Part shown: positions 54,564 to 63,167 of the stretch, one piece after another | How the letters are laid out: each line of letters starts with the position of its first letter | Position numbering within the stretch: the stretch's first letter is position 1 | Assembly (NCBI RefSeq): GCF_009760905.1 | Contig: NZ_VIRW01000001.1 | Coordinates: 248,001 to 312,000 of the forward strand | Length of the DNA: 64,000 bases | Source of the DNA: Chitinibacter sp. GC72 | Lineage (GTDB): Bacteria > Pseudomonadota > Gammaproteobacteria > Burkholderiales > Chitinibacteraceae | Direction of reading: 5' to 3' | The notes under the pieces: model-generated | Databases searched by the model: none | Told to the model about the DNA's origin: nothing | The model's input: the letters and a program-made list of their open reading frames with translations, nothing else | Translations under genes and position numbers: made by a program

Positions 54564-55331
54564 ATGAGCACTCTGAACAATGCCGGTTTGTCAGTTAAAA
54601 ACCTGAACTTTTACTACGGCAATTTTCATGCCCTGAAAAACATCAATCTGGATATTCTGGCTGGCAAAGTAACTGCCTTTATCGGCCCATCAGGTTGCGG
54701 CAAATCCACTTTGCTGCGCACTTTTAACCGCATGTATGATCTGTACCCCAAGCTACGCGCTGAAGGTCAGATTATCCTGAACGGCCAGAATATTCTGGAG
54801 CCGGGCATTGACCTGAACATGCTGCGCGCCAAGGTCGGCATGGTATTCCAGAAACCAACGCCATTCCCGATGTCGATTTATGACAACGTCGCTTTTGGTG
54901 TCAAGCTGTATGAATCTTTGTCCAAATCTGAAATGGATGATCGCATCGAGTGGGCGCTGACCAAAGCGGCGCTGTGGAATGAGGTCAAAGACAAACTCAA
55001 GCAATCGGGTCTTGGCCTGTCCGGTGGTCAGCAACAGCGTTTGTGCATTGCACGTGCCGTGGCGGTCAAACCTGAAATCCTGCTACTGGACGAGCCGACA
55101 TCCGCACTGGACCCGATCTCAACCGCGCACGTTGAAGAGCTGGTTCATGAGCTGAAAAAAGACTACACGATCGCCATCGTAACGCACAATATGCAGCAGG
55201 CCGCGCGGATTTCCGATTACACCGCCTATATGTATCTGGGCGAGATGATCGAGATGGGCGAAACCGATAACATCTTCACCTCGCCAAGCGTGAAAGCGAC
55301 TGAAGACTATATTACCGGCAAATTTGGCTAA
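54564..55331 (+). CDS. pstB: Phosphate ABC transporter ATP-binding protein
   Basis: Cytosolic ATPase of the Pst transporter, 255 residues. Walker [11 protein letters not shown]-loop [11 protein letters not shown] (typical of PstB), signature LSGGQQQR, Walker [13 protein letters not shown] and the switch His in [11 protein letters not shown] are present. I chose the ATG at 54564 ([10 protein letters not shown]) over 54546 because the upstream residues are not conserved and a GACGGAA site fits the inner start. No phoU follows; the operon ends here with a repeat and a terminator. Confidence 0.97.
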   Translation: MSTLNNAGLSVKNLNFYYGNFHALKNINLDILAGKVTAFIGPSGCGKSTLLRTFNRMYDLYPKLRAEGQIILNGQNILEPGIDLNMLRAKVGMVFQKPTPFPMSIYDNVAFGVKLYESLSKSEMDDRIEWALTKAALWNEVKDKLKQSGLGLSGGQQQRLCIARAVAVKPEILLLDEPTSALDPISTAHVEELVHELKKDYTIAIVTHNMQQAARISDYTAYMYLGEMIEMGETDNIFTSPSVKATEDYITGKFG

Positions 55332-55343
55332 GCCATCAAAATA

Positions 55344-55394
55344 GGGGTATATCGCTGCAGAACATACTAAGAAAGTGCTACAGCCACATACCCC
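55344..55394. repeat. GGGTAT...ATACCC intergenic repeat, copy D
   Basis: A 51-bp element, the cleanest copy: GGGGTATATCGCTGCAG on the left and GCCACATACCCC on the right. It abuts the pstB/fabG terminator, the same arrangement as copy B at mpl/nadA. Confidence 0.72.
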
Positions 55395-55428
55395 AATAAA
55401 AAACCCGCTTGAAGCGGGTTTTTTATTG
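55393..55428. terminator. Bidirectional terminator between pstB and the reductase gene
   Basis: CCAATAAAAAACCCGCTT pairs with AAGCGGGTTTTTTATTGG; T runs on both strands, between convergent genes. Confidence 0.92.
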
Positions 55429-55442
55429 GCATTAATCCTGAC

Positions 55443-56183
55443 TTACAAGGTCAGGCCGCCTGTGACTTCAATCGCCGCACCATTGATATAGCTGGCGTCA
55501 TCCGAAGCCAGGAAAGCATACACGCTGGCGATCTCTTCCGGCTGCGCCAGACGCTTCATCGGCACTTTATCTTCCATACCCTGCAGTACTTTTTCCGGCA
55601 TTGCCTTGACCATTGGTGTCGCCACAAAGCCAGGACATACCGCGTTGGCGCGGATCCCTTTTTTGCCCAGCTCTTTAGCCCAGGTTTTCACAAAGCCGAT
55701 CACGCCAAACTTGGATGCAGCATAGTTGGTTTGACCAAAATTACCGTACACGCCAACGACGGAGGACGCATTCAGAATCACCCCAGCGTTCTGCTCAATC
55801 ATGGTATCGACCACGGCTTTGGTGCAGTTATAAACGCCTTTCAGATTGATATCGATCACGCGGTCAAACTGCTCTTCGCTCATCTTGTACAGCTGCGCGT
55901 CCTGCGTAATCCCGGCGTTATTCACCAGAATATCAATACGGCCAAATTGCGCTTTGACCGCGTCAACCATCGCCGCAATCGTGTCTTTCTTGGTCACATC
56001 AACGACAAAACCAGCCGCTACCGCACCACCAGCGGCCAGCTTGGCCACCACTGCGTCAACCCCTGCCTGATTTACGTCGCACACCACAACTTTTGCGCCT
56101 TCCGCTGCAAAACGGACCGCCGTTGCTTCACCAATGCCGCTAGCTGATCCGGTAATGATTGCTACTTTATCTTTGAGTTTCAT
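55443..56183 (-). CDS. SDR-family 3-oxoacyl-ACP/acetoacetyl-CoA reductase
   Basis: A 246-residue NAD(P)H-dependent short-chain dehydrogenase of the FabG/PhaB type. The cofactor motif is [10 protein letters not shown], then NNAGIT; the catalytic triad is Ser in NASSVVG and Tyr-Lys in YAASKFG. The C-terminus reads [13 protein letters not shown] as in FabG. It is not in a fab cluster, and no pha genes are adjacent, so whether it serves fatty acid or polyhydroxybutyrate synthesis cannot be decided here. Single gene with its own terminator. Confidence 0.88.
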   Translation of the reverse strand: MKLKDKVAIITGSASGIGEATAVRFAAEGAKVVVCDVNQAGVDAVVAKLAAGGAVAAGFVVDVTKKDTIAAMVDAVKAQFGRIDILVNNAGITQDAQLYKMSEEQFDRVIDINLKGVYNCTKAVVDTMIEQNAGVILNASSVVGVYGNFGQTNYAASKFGVIGFVKTWAKELGKKGIRANAVCPGFVATPMVKAMPEKVLQGMEDKVPMKRLAQPEEIASVYAFLASDDASYINGAAIEVTGGLTL

Positions 56184-56302
56184 GGATTTCCCCCAGACAA
56201 AAATTCAACCCCACTTTGATGTGCGGTCGCCCTGTAGCAGGATAAGCGCAGTGTTGCAGCGCAGCAAGAATAAAAGCACTTTTGTCTTGATAAAAAACAA
56301 GA

Positions 56303-56335
56303 AAGCCTTGCAGATGCAAGGCTTTGGCAGAATCG
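56303..56335 (-). terminator. Terminator of the DUF3579 gene
   Basis: A 10-bp stem AAAGCCTTGC/GCAAGGCTTT, loop of 4; the minus-strand tail CTTGTTTTTTATC is T-rich. Confidence 0.85.
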
Positions 56336-56352
56336 GCAGAACAGCGGCCAGT

Positions 56353-56652
56353 TTAACGCTCGATACCCTTGACCAAAGAGCGGCAATCTACCACCTGCAA
56401 ATCGTTATCGCGCGCAAAAGTCATAATAAATTCGAACACGCGCGGATCGATTTTTTCCAGCTGCTTGTCGACCGCAACGCAACGTACATTATTGTGCACC
56501 ATCGGACGAACAAACGGCGCATAGGATAATTTCTGATCGACCCCGAATGTAGACAAAATCCCAGATAAACGTTCAGCCCAGTCACTGGGGCGAAATTCAC
56601 GACCAGAACTCGTGATTCCCTGAATGATGATTTCATATGGATTGCAGATCAT
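56353..56652 (-). CDS. DUF3579 family protein
   Basis: 99 residues from the ATG at 56652 (MICNPYEIIIQGITSSGREF), the family start. The in-frame extension to 56859 gives unrelated residues and was rejected. The family (PF12112-like) is confined to betaproteobacteria and neighbours; the function is unknown. Conserved features are PSDWAERLSGILSTFG and VRPMVHNNVRCVAVDKQLE. No membrane helix or catalytic motif is seen. It is divergent from argF with a 247-base gap, the usual pairing in related genomes. Confidence 0.85.
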   Translation of the reverse strand: MICNPYEIIIQGITSSGREFRPSDWAERLSGILSTFGVDQKLSYAPFVRPMVHNNVRCVAVDKQLEKIDPRVFEFIMTFARDNDLQVVDCRSLVKGIER

Positions 56653-56899
56653 AGGGGTGCCAAGCGTAAGTAAGAAGAACACGGCAATTTGCACTGCACA
56701 ATTGCCAATCGAACTGATTATACCATCGCCAGCCTCTTTGACGGGCACAAATGTAGCGTGAATTGACCTAGTACAAGTCCTGATTGCAGACCAGAAAGGC
56801 ATGATCAGGGCTTGCCAGAAATGGGTAAAACACTGAATAATGTTCGTTTTTTCAGCCATTTGAGCCGTCGCTAAAAATTACGGCTCGGGACCCAATCCG

Positions 56900-57814
56900 A
56901 TGCGCCATTACTTGAAGTTCAGCGATTTCACTTTAGAAGAATACCAATACCTGTTTGAACGCGCGGCCAAACTGAAAGAGCGCTTGCGCGCAGGCCAGCT
57001 TTACCAGCCCTTGCCGGGCAAAGTGCTGGGTATGATTTTTGAAAAATCGTCAACCCGCACCCGCGTATCATTTGAAGCCGGCATGTTCCAGCTGGGCGGT
57101 CATGCGATGTTCCTGCAGTCGAAAGATACGCAGCTGGGTCGTGGCGAACCGATTGAAGATGTGGCTAAAGTGATCAGCCGCATGGTGGATATCGTCATGG
57201 TGCGCACCTACGAGCAATCGATTATCGAGCGCTTTGCCGAAAACTCGCTGGTGCCGGTGATCAATGGCCTGACCAATGAATACCACCCTTGCCAGATCAT
57301 GGCTGACATCTTTACCTATGTGGAGCGCTTTGGCTCAATCGAGGGTAAAACAGTCGCCTGGATCGGCGACTCGAACAATGTGTCCCGCACCTGGTTGCAA
57401 GCTGCCAAAATCTTCAACTTCAAGCTCAATCTGGCCTGCCCTGCCGGTTATGAAATGACCGTACTTGACGGCGAAACCTACAGCTCCGAGCATTTCGAAT
57501 CTTTCCGCGATATTTATACCGCCGCTCGCGACGCCGATATTGTCACGACCGATGTTTCAACCTCGATGGGTTACGAGCGTGAAACATTGCAGCGCAAAAA
57601 AGACTTCCTGAACTACAAGGTCTCGGAAAAAGTCATGCTGCAAGCCAAAGCCAATGCGCTGTTCATGCATTGCCTGCCCGCCCACCGCGGCGAAGAAGTC
57701 GATCCGGAAGTCATTGACGGACCGCAATCGGTGGTCTGGGAAGAAGCAGAAAACCGCATGCATGTCCAAAAAGCCGTGATCGAGTATTTATTGCTCGGTC
57801 GCATCAACGATTAA
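56900..57814 (+). CDS. argF: Ornithine carbamoyltransferase
   Basis: Converts ornithine and carbamoyl phosphate to citrulline. The 304-residue length is typical. Carbamoyl-phosphate site STRTR, HPCQ and the ornithine site DSNNVSRTW and FMHCLPAHRGEEV are complete. The SMG loop reads DVSTSMGYE, where many family members have Trp in place of the first Ser; this is a known variable position. Followed by a LysE exporter and argG. Confidence 0.97.
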   Translation: MRHYLKFSDFTLEEYQYLFERAAKLKERLRAGQLYQPLPGKVLGMIFEKSSTRTRVSFEAGMFQLGGHAMFLQSKDTQLGRGEPIEDVAKVISRMVDIVMVRTYEQSIIERFAENSLVPVINGLTNEYHPCQIMADIFTYVERFGSIEGKTVAWIGDSNNVSRTWLQAAKIFNFKLNLACPAGYEMTVLDGETYSSEHFESFRDIYTAARDADIVTTDVSTSMGYERETLQRKKDFLNYKVSEKVMLQAKANALFMHCLPAHRGEEVDPEVIDGPQSVVWEEAENRMHVQKAVIEYLLLGRIND

Positions 57815-57829
57815 ACAGGCGACAAAGCC

Positions 57830-58462
57830 GTGCTTGGCATTACTGATGTTTGGGCCTTCATTTTGGGAACAGTGCTGATTATCCTGACCCCTGGCCCCAA
57901 CTCGCTATTTGCATTGACGACTGCGGCAACGGGCGGCCACAAGGCCGGATTTGGTGCTGCGGCAGGGATTATTGTTGGCGACTGTATCCTGATGCTGGCT
58001 GCCGTTTTGGGTGTTGCATCGTTAATGAAAACCCACCCGATAGCGTATGATGCGGTTCGCTATCTGGGAGCAGGGTATCTGATGTGGATCGGCTATAAAG
58101 CTTTATTTTCACGCCATACCCCCCCTACAGAAACCGGCACATCAACGCACGCATCGCAGCATTCACCACGCAATGCATTTCGTAGCGCCTTGGGCATTTC
58201 TTTGATCAATGTAAAAGCCATTTTGTTTTTCATGGCCTTTTTTCCTCAATTTGTCGAGCCCAATCACCCGCACGTATGGCAAAGCTTTATTGTGCTGGGT
58301 CTGATCGTACAAAGCCTGAGTCTGTGTTATCTGACCACGCTGATTCTGGCTGGCAGCGCGCTGTCGCGTCGCCTGTCTGGGGTCACGTGGCTTAAAACCG
58401 TTTTGAATAAACTGATTGGCACGCTATTTGTGAGTTTTGGCTTGCGCCTAGCTCTAGATTGA
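57830..58462 (+). CDS. LysE/RhtB-family exporter between argF and argG
   Basis: 210 residues from a GTG at 57830, 15 bases after argF. Six hydrophobic helices (about 6-28, 40-62, 70-90, 118-140, 150-172, 185-207) and the family motif LTPGPNSLFALTTAATGG near 19-36 mark the RhtB/LeuE branch. The ribosome site is weak, so translation may depend on coupling to argF. Position inside the arginine pathway genes suggests export of arginine, citrulline or a related amino acid (inference). Confidence 0.9.
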   Translation: MLGITDVWAFILGTVLIILTPGPNSLFALTTAATGGHKAGFGAAAGIIVGDCILMLAAVLGVASLMKTHPIAYDAVRYLGAGYLMWIGYKALFSRHTPPTETGTSTHASQHSPRNAFRSALGISLINVKAILFFMAFFPQFVEPNHPHVWQSFIVLGLIVQSLSLCYLTTLILAGSALSRRLSGVTWLKTVLNKLIGTLFVSFGLRLALD

Positions 58463-58513
58463 TAGTCGCGCTCTATTAAATCCTTGTAATCGACGACGTA
58501 ATCGAGGTTTTTC

Positions 58514-59734
58514 ATGTCTGATGTAAAAAAAGTAGTTCTGGCGTATTCCGGTGGTCTGGATACTTCGGTCATTTTGAAGTGGCTGCAAGACACTTACCAA
58601 TGTGAAGTGGTGACTTTCACTGCTGACCTGGGTCAAGGCGAAGAGCTGGAACCAGCGCGCCAGAAAGCGTTGAAATTTGGCATCAAACCAGAAAACATTT
58701 ACATCGACGACTTGCGTGAAGAATTCGTACGCGATTTCGTATTCCCAATGTTCCGCGCCAACACCGTGTACGAAGGTGAATACCTGCTCGGAACGTCAAT
58801 TGCCCGCCCATTGATTGCCAAACGCCTGATCGACATCGCGCGCGAAACCGGCGCTGACACGATCAGTCACGGCGCGACAGGCAAAGGCAACGATCAGGTG
58901 CGTTTCGAACTCGGCGCTTATGCATTGATGCCAGAAGTTAAAGTGATCGCACCATGGCGCGAATGGGATCTATTGAGCCGTGAAAAACTGATGGCTTATG
59001 CCGAGAAAAACGGCATTGAAGTCGACATGAAGCACAAAAATGGTGGCGCGCCATACTCGATGGACGCCAACCTGCTGCATATCTCATTCGAAGGCCGTCA
59101 CCTCGAAAACCCATCGGCTGAAGCTGAAGAAAGCATGTGGCGCTGGACCGTCAGCCCTGAAGCTGCACCCGATACACCAGAATACCTCGACGTTGAATTC
59201 GAACGCGGCGATATCGTTGCGCTGAACGGCGTGCGCATGTCACCTGCAACGGTATTGACCAAATTGAACGAACTCGGCGGCAAGCACGGTATTGGCCGTC
59301 TGGATCTGGTTGAAAACCGCTACGTTGGTATGAAATCGCGCGGCTGCTACGAAACACCGGGTGGAACGATCATTCTGAAAGCGCACCGCGCAATCGAATC
59401 GATCACGCTCGACCGCGAAGTTGCGCATTTGAAAGACGACCTGATGCCACGCTACGCCAGCCTGATTTACAACGGCTACTGGTGGGCGCCGGAACGCAAA
59501 GTGCTGCAAACACTGATCGACGAAACGCAAAAAACAGTCAACGGCTGGGTACGTCTCAAGCTGTACAAAGGTAATGTGATCGTTGTTAGCCGTGACTCAA
59601 AAACCGATTCATTGTTCGACATGAATATCGCGACATTTGACGACGATGGCGGCGCTTACAATCAAGTCGACGCTGGCGGCTTTATCAAACTGAACGCTTT
59701 GCGCATGCGCATTGCCGGTCGCTTGAAGAAATAA
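58514..59734 (+). CDS. argG: Argininosuccinate synthase
   Basis: Joins citrulline and aspartate with ATP to argininosuccinate. The 406 residues are the type of E. coli-unlike, common bacterial ArgG. The PP-loop is [16 protein letters not shown] near 9-24; [30 protein letters not shown] and [10 protein letters not shown] are the substrate segments. GAGGTTTTTC precedes the ATG. Confidence 0.98.
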   Translation: MSDVKKVVLAYSGGLDTSVILKWLQDTYQCEVVTFTADLGQGEELEPARQKALKFGIKPENIYIDDLREEFVRDFVFPMFRANTVYEGEYLLGTSIARPLIAKRLIDIARETGADTISHGATGKGNDQVRFELGAYALMPEVKVIAPWREWDLLSREKLMAYAEKNGIEVDMKHKNGGAPYSMDANLLHISFEGRHLENPSAEAEESMWRWTVSPEAAPDTPEYLDVEFERGDIVALNGVRMSPATVLTKLNELGGKHGIGRLDLVENRYVGMKSRGCYETPGGTIILKAHRAIESITLDREVAHLKDDLMPRYASLIYNGYWWAPERKVLQTLIDETQKTVNGWVRLKLYKGNVIVVSRDSKTDSLFDMNIATFDDDGGAYNQVDAGGFIKLNALRMRIAGRLKK

Positions 59735-59746
59735 GTTGTCCACCCT

Positions 59747-59774
59747 GCCCCGCAGCAGATCTGCGGGGCCTTTT
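59747..59774 (+). terminator. Terminator after argG
   Basis: A 9-bp stem GCCCCGCAG/CTGCGGGGC with a 5-base loop and CTTTTG after. Confidence 0.85.
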
Positions 59775-59796
59775 GTAACCATTGCGATAAAGAATC

Positions 59797-60018
59797 ATGT
59801 TTGAAGCCCTGATCAACATGGACGAAGAGACGTTTACCACGCTCTCGACCAGTATTTTATGTACCGGCCTGATCCTGTATATGGGCTTTATTATTTACAA
59901 TCTGGCCAAAGAGTCCAAAGCAGGCAAATACGGAACGATGATTCTGTTTTTTGCCCTGGGTCTGGGTATGGTCGGATTTATTGCCAAGACCATTTTGACC
60001 GAAGTTTTACAAAAATAG
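59797..60018 (+). CDS. DUF2788 family membrane protein
   Basis: 73 residues with two helices (about 19-38 and 49-68) separated by a short charged loop AKESKAGKYG, the DUF2788 pattern. Probably an inner-membrane protein of unknown role. It stands alone, between the argG terminator and a palindromic repeat that starts 8 bases after its stop. Confidence 0.85.
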   Translation: MFEALINMDEETFTTLSTSILCTGLILYMGFIIYNLAKESKAGKYGTMILFFALGLGMVGFIAKTILTEVLQK

Positions 60019-60025
60019 GATTAAA

Positions 60026-60109
60026 GCAAAAGTCGCCCAGCTTCGTTGCCTCGTCTCGCTGTACGCTTGGTACTATCTTCGACTTCGCGCCTTGCTAGAC
60101 AACTTTTGC
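60026..60109. repeat. 84-bp palindromic intergenic repeat, copy 1
   Basis: Outer arms GCAAAAGT/ACTTTTGC enclose a core with GCCCAGCTTCGTTGCCTCG, GTAC...GTAC and GACTTCGCGCCTTGCTAG. Its reverse complement aligns with 30569-30650 from end to end. Confidence 0.78.
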
Positions 60110-60130
60110 ATCACTTTAAAAGGATAAAAA

Positions 60131-60442
60131 ATGAGCCAATTTGATAATGTTTCAGTTCTGAAACAAGGTAATGTTTACTTTGATGGTAAATGCGTCAGCC
60201 ATACCGTGGTATTTGCCGATGGCTCGAAAAAAACCGTAGGCGTGATTTTGCCTTCAACGCTGACTTTCAATACTGGCGCACCCGAAGTAATGGAAGTAAT
60301 TGCCGGGGTATGCCGCGTTAAGCTAGCTGGTGAAAGCACTGCAACCGAATACAGTGCAGGTGTATCTTTCGATGTACCCGGCAACTCCAGCTTTGAAATC
60401 GAAACAGTAGAAACACTGCACTACGTTTGCCATTTCGGCTAA
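60131..60442 (+). CDS. ppnP: Pyrimidine/purine nucleoside phosphorylase
   Basis: A 103-residue cupin-fold enzyme (formerly YaiE, DUF1255) that splits several nucleosides with phosphate. Family segments [40 protein letters not shown] and [13 protein letters not shown] are complete. AAAAGGATAAAAA precedes the ATG. Cytosolic. The palindromic repeat lies in its leader. Confidence 0.94.
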   Translation: MSQFDNVSVLKQGNVYFDGKCVSHTVVFADGSKKTVGVILPSTLTFNTGAPEVMEVIAGVCRVKLAGESTATEYSAGVSFDVPGNSSFEIETVETLHYVCHFG

Positions 60443-60463
60443 TTCGTTTATTTACCCCCATTG

Positions 60464-60496
60464 AAAAGGCAGCGGAATAACACCGCCTGCCTTTTT
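60464..60496 (+). terminator. Terminator after ppnP
   Basis: AAAAGGCAG-CGG and CCG-CCTGCCTTTTT form a stem with a small bulge, then T. Confidence 0.75.
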
Positions 60497-60525
60497 GTCA
60501 TTTATTTTCCAGCAAGGAGTTCAAC

Positions 60526-61017
60526 ATGCCTTCATTTGACATTACTTCAGAAACGGATATGGTTGCGCTCAAAAACGCCATTGATATTGCCGAAAAAACC
60601 ATTATTAATCGTTATGATTTTAAGGGCACCAGCGCTAAGGTGGAGTTGAACGAAAAAGACAAGCTGATCACCATCCACGGTGATTCCGAATTTCAGCTCG
60701 ATCAGATTAAAGATATCGTTTTCCCTGCGCTGGAGAAAAAAGAGCCAGACAGCAGCAAACGTCTTGAGCAAGGCGATGTACAAAAAGTATCAGGCAATAA
60801 AGCCAAGCAGGTTCTGACGATCAAAGACGGTATTGATCGCGAACTGGCCGCAAAAATCATCAAAGAAATTAAAGACGCCAAGCTCAAAGTGCAAACGGCG
60901 ATTCAAGGCGATGAATTGCGCGTTAGCGGCAAAACCCGTGACGCCTTGCAGGAAGTGATTGCGCTGGTACGCAGCAAAATCGACTTCCCGCTACAATTCC
61001 AGAATTTCCGTGACTAA
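60526..61017 (+). CDS. yajQ: YajQ family nucleotide-binding protein
   Basis: 163 residues of the DUF520 family. Starts MPSFDITSETDMVALKNAID and contains NRYDFKGTSAKVEL, VSGNKAKQVLTIKDGID and DAKLKVQTAIQGDELRVSGK, all typical. Known members bind RNA or cyclic di-GMP as effectors; next to it is a diguanylate cyclase gene, 61 bases downstream, so cyclic di-GMP binding deserves mention (inference). AAGGAG precedes the start. Confidence 0.95.
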   Translation: MPSFDITSETDMVALKNAIDIAEKTIINRYDFKGTSAKVELNEKDKLITIHGDSEFQLDQIKDIVFPALEKKEPDSSKRLEQGDVQKVSGNKAKQVLTIKDGIDRELAAKIIKEIKDAKLKVQTAIQGDELRVSGKTRDALQEVIALVRSKIDFPLQFQNFRD

Positions 61018-61078
61018 GCCACGGATGCCATAGGCAATTGGACTATAATCATTAGCAATTGCTACTAAATCAGAAATC

Positions 61079-62902
61079 ATGCGCTGGCATCGGAATCGGA
61101 TCACCATCACTGTTGCACTGGCTGCGATGATCGGCTTTGGAATGATTTTATTCCTCGCCTATCAAGTCAGTGCCAGTTATCGTGCCGCCGAAAACCATGC
61201 ACGAGGCCAAAGTGCGGCTTTACTGGCACTACAGGAAGCACAATTTAAGGCGCAATTTCGCGAAGTTGAGCTCCAACTCACCAACACCAACCTGCAAATT
61301 GCCCCGCTGCTCACTGCCGGGCAGAGCGCAAACCTGGGCAGCACTTTGCAACAGCATCTGCAGCTGATTCCCCAAGCCGATCATATTGCACTGATCGACC
61401 TGCGCGGGCAGTTACTAGCGCAAGCAGAGGGCGCCAGTCCATTCGAGCTGGATTTTCTACCCTTGCTGGATCAACTCAAACAGCAAGGGATTGTTTATCA
61501 CACCGGCGGCTCTGGCCAGCCGCCAGAACTGATTATCGGACTGAAGCCGGCCGAGCAATCTGCCAGCTTCTTGGCGCTAGCCAGAATCAGACCGGGCCAC
61601 CTTGAGCAAGCGTTGGCCACGAGCCGCCTAAAATCCGGCCAGTCGCTCTATCTGCTCGATGCCCAATTGAGAATACTGGCCAGCACACCCCGCCAATCCA
61701 ACCTTTCGGCGCTGGAAGCGGAATTAAGTGGGCCTATCAAGCAAAAGCAGCGTCGTGGCGCATTTCTGAGCCAGAAAAGCGATCAATTGATCAGTCTGCA
61801 GCAAATCGGGGCCAGCCCGCTGTATCTTGTTAGCACCTTGCCAACGCCCAGCTATCTGGCCGAATGGCAAAAAAAACTGGCCTATTACACGACCGCTGCC
61901 AGCCTGATGTTGCTGCTGACTGCCGTAATGGCTTATTACTTTTGGCGCTCGCGACGACTCACCCAGAATTTGAAAGCCAAGGAGCGCAAGCTCTCGGCCA
62001 GCGAAACCCGATTCAAGCAAATGATTGAAACCACGCCTGTTGGTCTGGTGCTGGCGCGCATGCCCGATTTTTACATCACCTACATTAATCAGCACGCAGC
62101 AAAGATGTTCGGTCTTCCCCAGGCCGCCGCCTTATCCAAGCGGGCCTTTGAGCTTTATTATGATCGGGTGGATTTTTTGCATCACTCGGAAGACGCGCTG
62201 GCAGGTAAAGCAGTCAACAATGCCGAGTGCATACTGCGCCACAAGGAAGGCAATCCTTTCTGGGCCAATGTGTCCATGTCGGCCTCGACATCGAATGACG
62301 GCACAACACTACTGATCGGCCTTAACGATATTACACAGCGCAAACAGCTTGAAGATGAACTCAAACGCCGCGCAACCACTGACAGCCTGAGCGGGCTGGC
62401 CAATCGCGCGTATTTTATGGAAACGGCCCAACAGGAAATCCAGCGCACCAAACGCTATCAGCGTCGCGCATGCATTTTGATGCTGGACATCGATTTTTTC
62501 AAAAAAATTAACGACAACTATGGACACCAGACCGGTGACCAAGTCATCAGAACCATGGCCAATCTCTGCCGGGCATCGCTGCGGGACATTGATTTGATCG
62601 CACGGATCGGCGGCGAGGAGTTCACGGCATTTTTACCAGAAACCACGCTGGACGAGGCCTATCTGGCCGCAGAAAGGCTACGCATCCGTATCGAAGAAAA
62701 CGTCATCATGCTAGACGATGGACGAGAAATCAGATTCACCAGCAGCATTGGCATTAGTGAAATTATGCCGGATGACCCGAATGTCGATGCACCACTGAAG
62801 CGGGCAGACACCGCGCTCTATGCCTCCAAGCACAGTGGCCGCAATAAAAGTACCTGCTTTGAACACTTACCGACAGACGAGCAAGCCCCGAAAGACTCTT
62901 GA
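61079..62902 (+). CDS. Membrane PAS-GGDEF diguanylate cyclase
   Basis: Predicted cyclic di-GMP synthase, 607 residues. A helix at about 9-29 and one near 264-284 flank a ~230-residue periplasmic sensor region of unknown ligand. A PAS domain (about 305-425; ETRFKQMIETTPVGLVLARM, LIGLNDITQRKQLEDEL) and the GGDEF domain from DSLSGLANRAYFME follow. The active site is RIGGEEF, and an RDID I-site lies five residues upstream, so the enzyme should be active and product-inhibited. The N-terminus has few alternatives; the ATG at 61079 is used. It follows yajQ on the same strand. Confidence 0.94.
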   Translation: MRWHRNRITITVALAAMIGFGMILFLAYQVSASYRAAENHARGQSAALLALQEAQFKAQFREVELQLTNTNLQIAPLLTAGQSANLGSTLQQHLQLIPQADHIALIDLRGQLLAQAEGASPFELDFLPLLDQLKQQGIVYHTGGSGQPPELIIGLKPAEQSASFLALARIRPGHLEQALATSRLKSGQSLYLLDAQLRILASTPRQSNLSALEAELSGPIKQKQRRGAFLSQKSDQLISLQQIGASPLYLVSTLPTPSYLAEWQKKLAYYTTAASLMLLLTAVMAYYFWRSRRLTQNLKAKERKLSASETRFKQMIETTPVGLVLARMPDFYITYINQHAAKMFGLPQAAALSKRAFELYYDRVDFLHHSEDALAGKAVNNAECILRHKEGNPFWANVSMSASTSNDGTTLLIGLNDITQRKQLEDELKRRATTDSLSGLANRAYFMETAQQEIQRTKRYQRRACILMLDIDFFKKINDNYGHQTGDQVIRTMANLCRASLRDIDLIARIGGEEFTAFLPETTLDEAYLAAERLRIRIEENVIMLDDGREIRFTSSIGISEIMPDDPNVDAPLKRADTALYASKHSGRNKSTCFEHLPTDEQAPKDS

Positions 62903-62975
62903 CCTAGCTCAATACTGACGAGGCATTTCCAGCCTAAATTAATGCATCGACACAAGAAAAGAATGGAGATGCAAA

Positions 62976-63131
62976 ATGGAGAACACCCCGCTCAGTACTT
63001 TATTTTCATCCGAGATCGGCTTGCTTAGCCTGTTTACAATCGGCTTTATTCTTTGCATGGGCGTGTATATCTTTCTTTTTGTCCGCCGGCACGTGAAAGA
63101 AGATACCGAAGCGCAGCAAAAGCGCGATTAA
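62976..63131 (+). CDS. DUF3149 small membrane protein
   Basis: 51 residues, GGAG 8 bases before the ATG. It has one helix (LLSLFTIGFILCMGVYIFLF near 17-36) with a polar start (STLFSSEIG) and a charged tail (RRHVKEDTEAQQKRD). This matches the DUF3149 family of tiny proteobacterial membrane proteins; function unknown. It is followed at once by a terminator. Confidence 0.8.
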   Translation: MENTPLSTLFSSEIGLLSLFTIGFILCMGVYIFLFVRRHVKEDTEAQQKRD

Positions 63132-63133
63132 CA

Positions 63134-63167
63134 AACATCAGGCAGGGTTCCTGCCTGATGTTTATTT
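63134..63167. terminator. Bidirectional terminator between the DUF3149 gene and the glycosyltransferase gene
   Basis: An 11-bp perfect stem CATCAGGCAGG/CCTGCCTGATG, loop GTT, with TTTATTT on the plus side and TTTGTT on the minus side. The minus-strand stop codon lies inside its right flank. Confidence 0.9.

Noticed and set aside
56653-56859. 168-residue version of the DUF3579 protein
   Set aside because: The extension covers the argF/DUF3579 intergenic region and shows no conservation with the family, which starts at MICNPYE.
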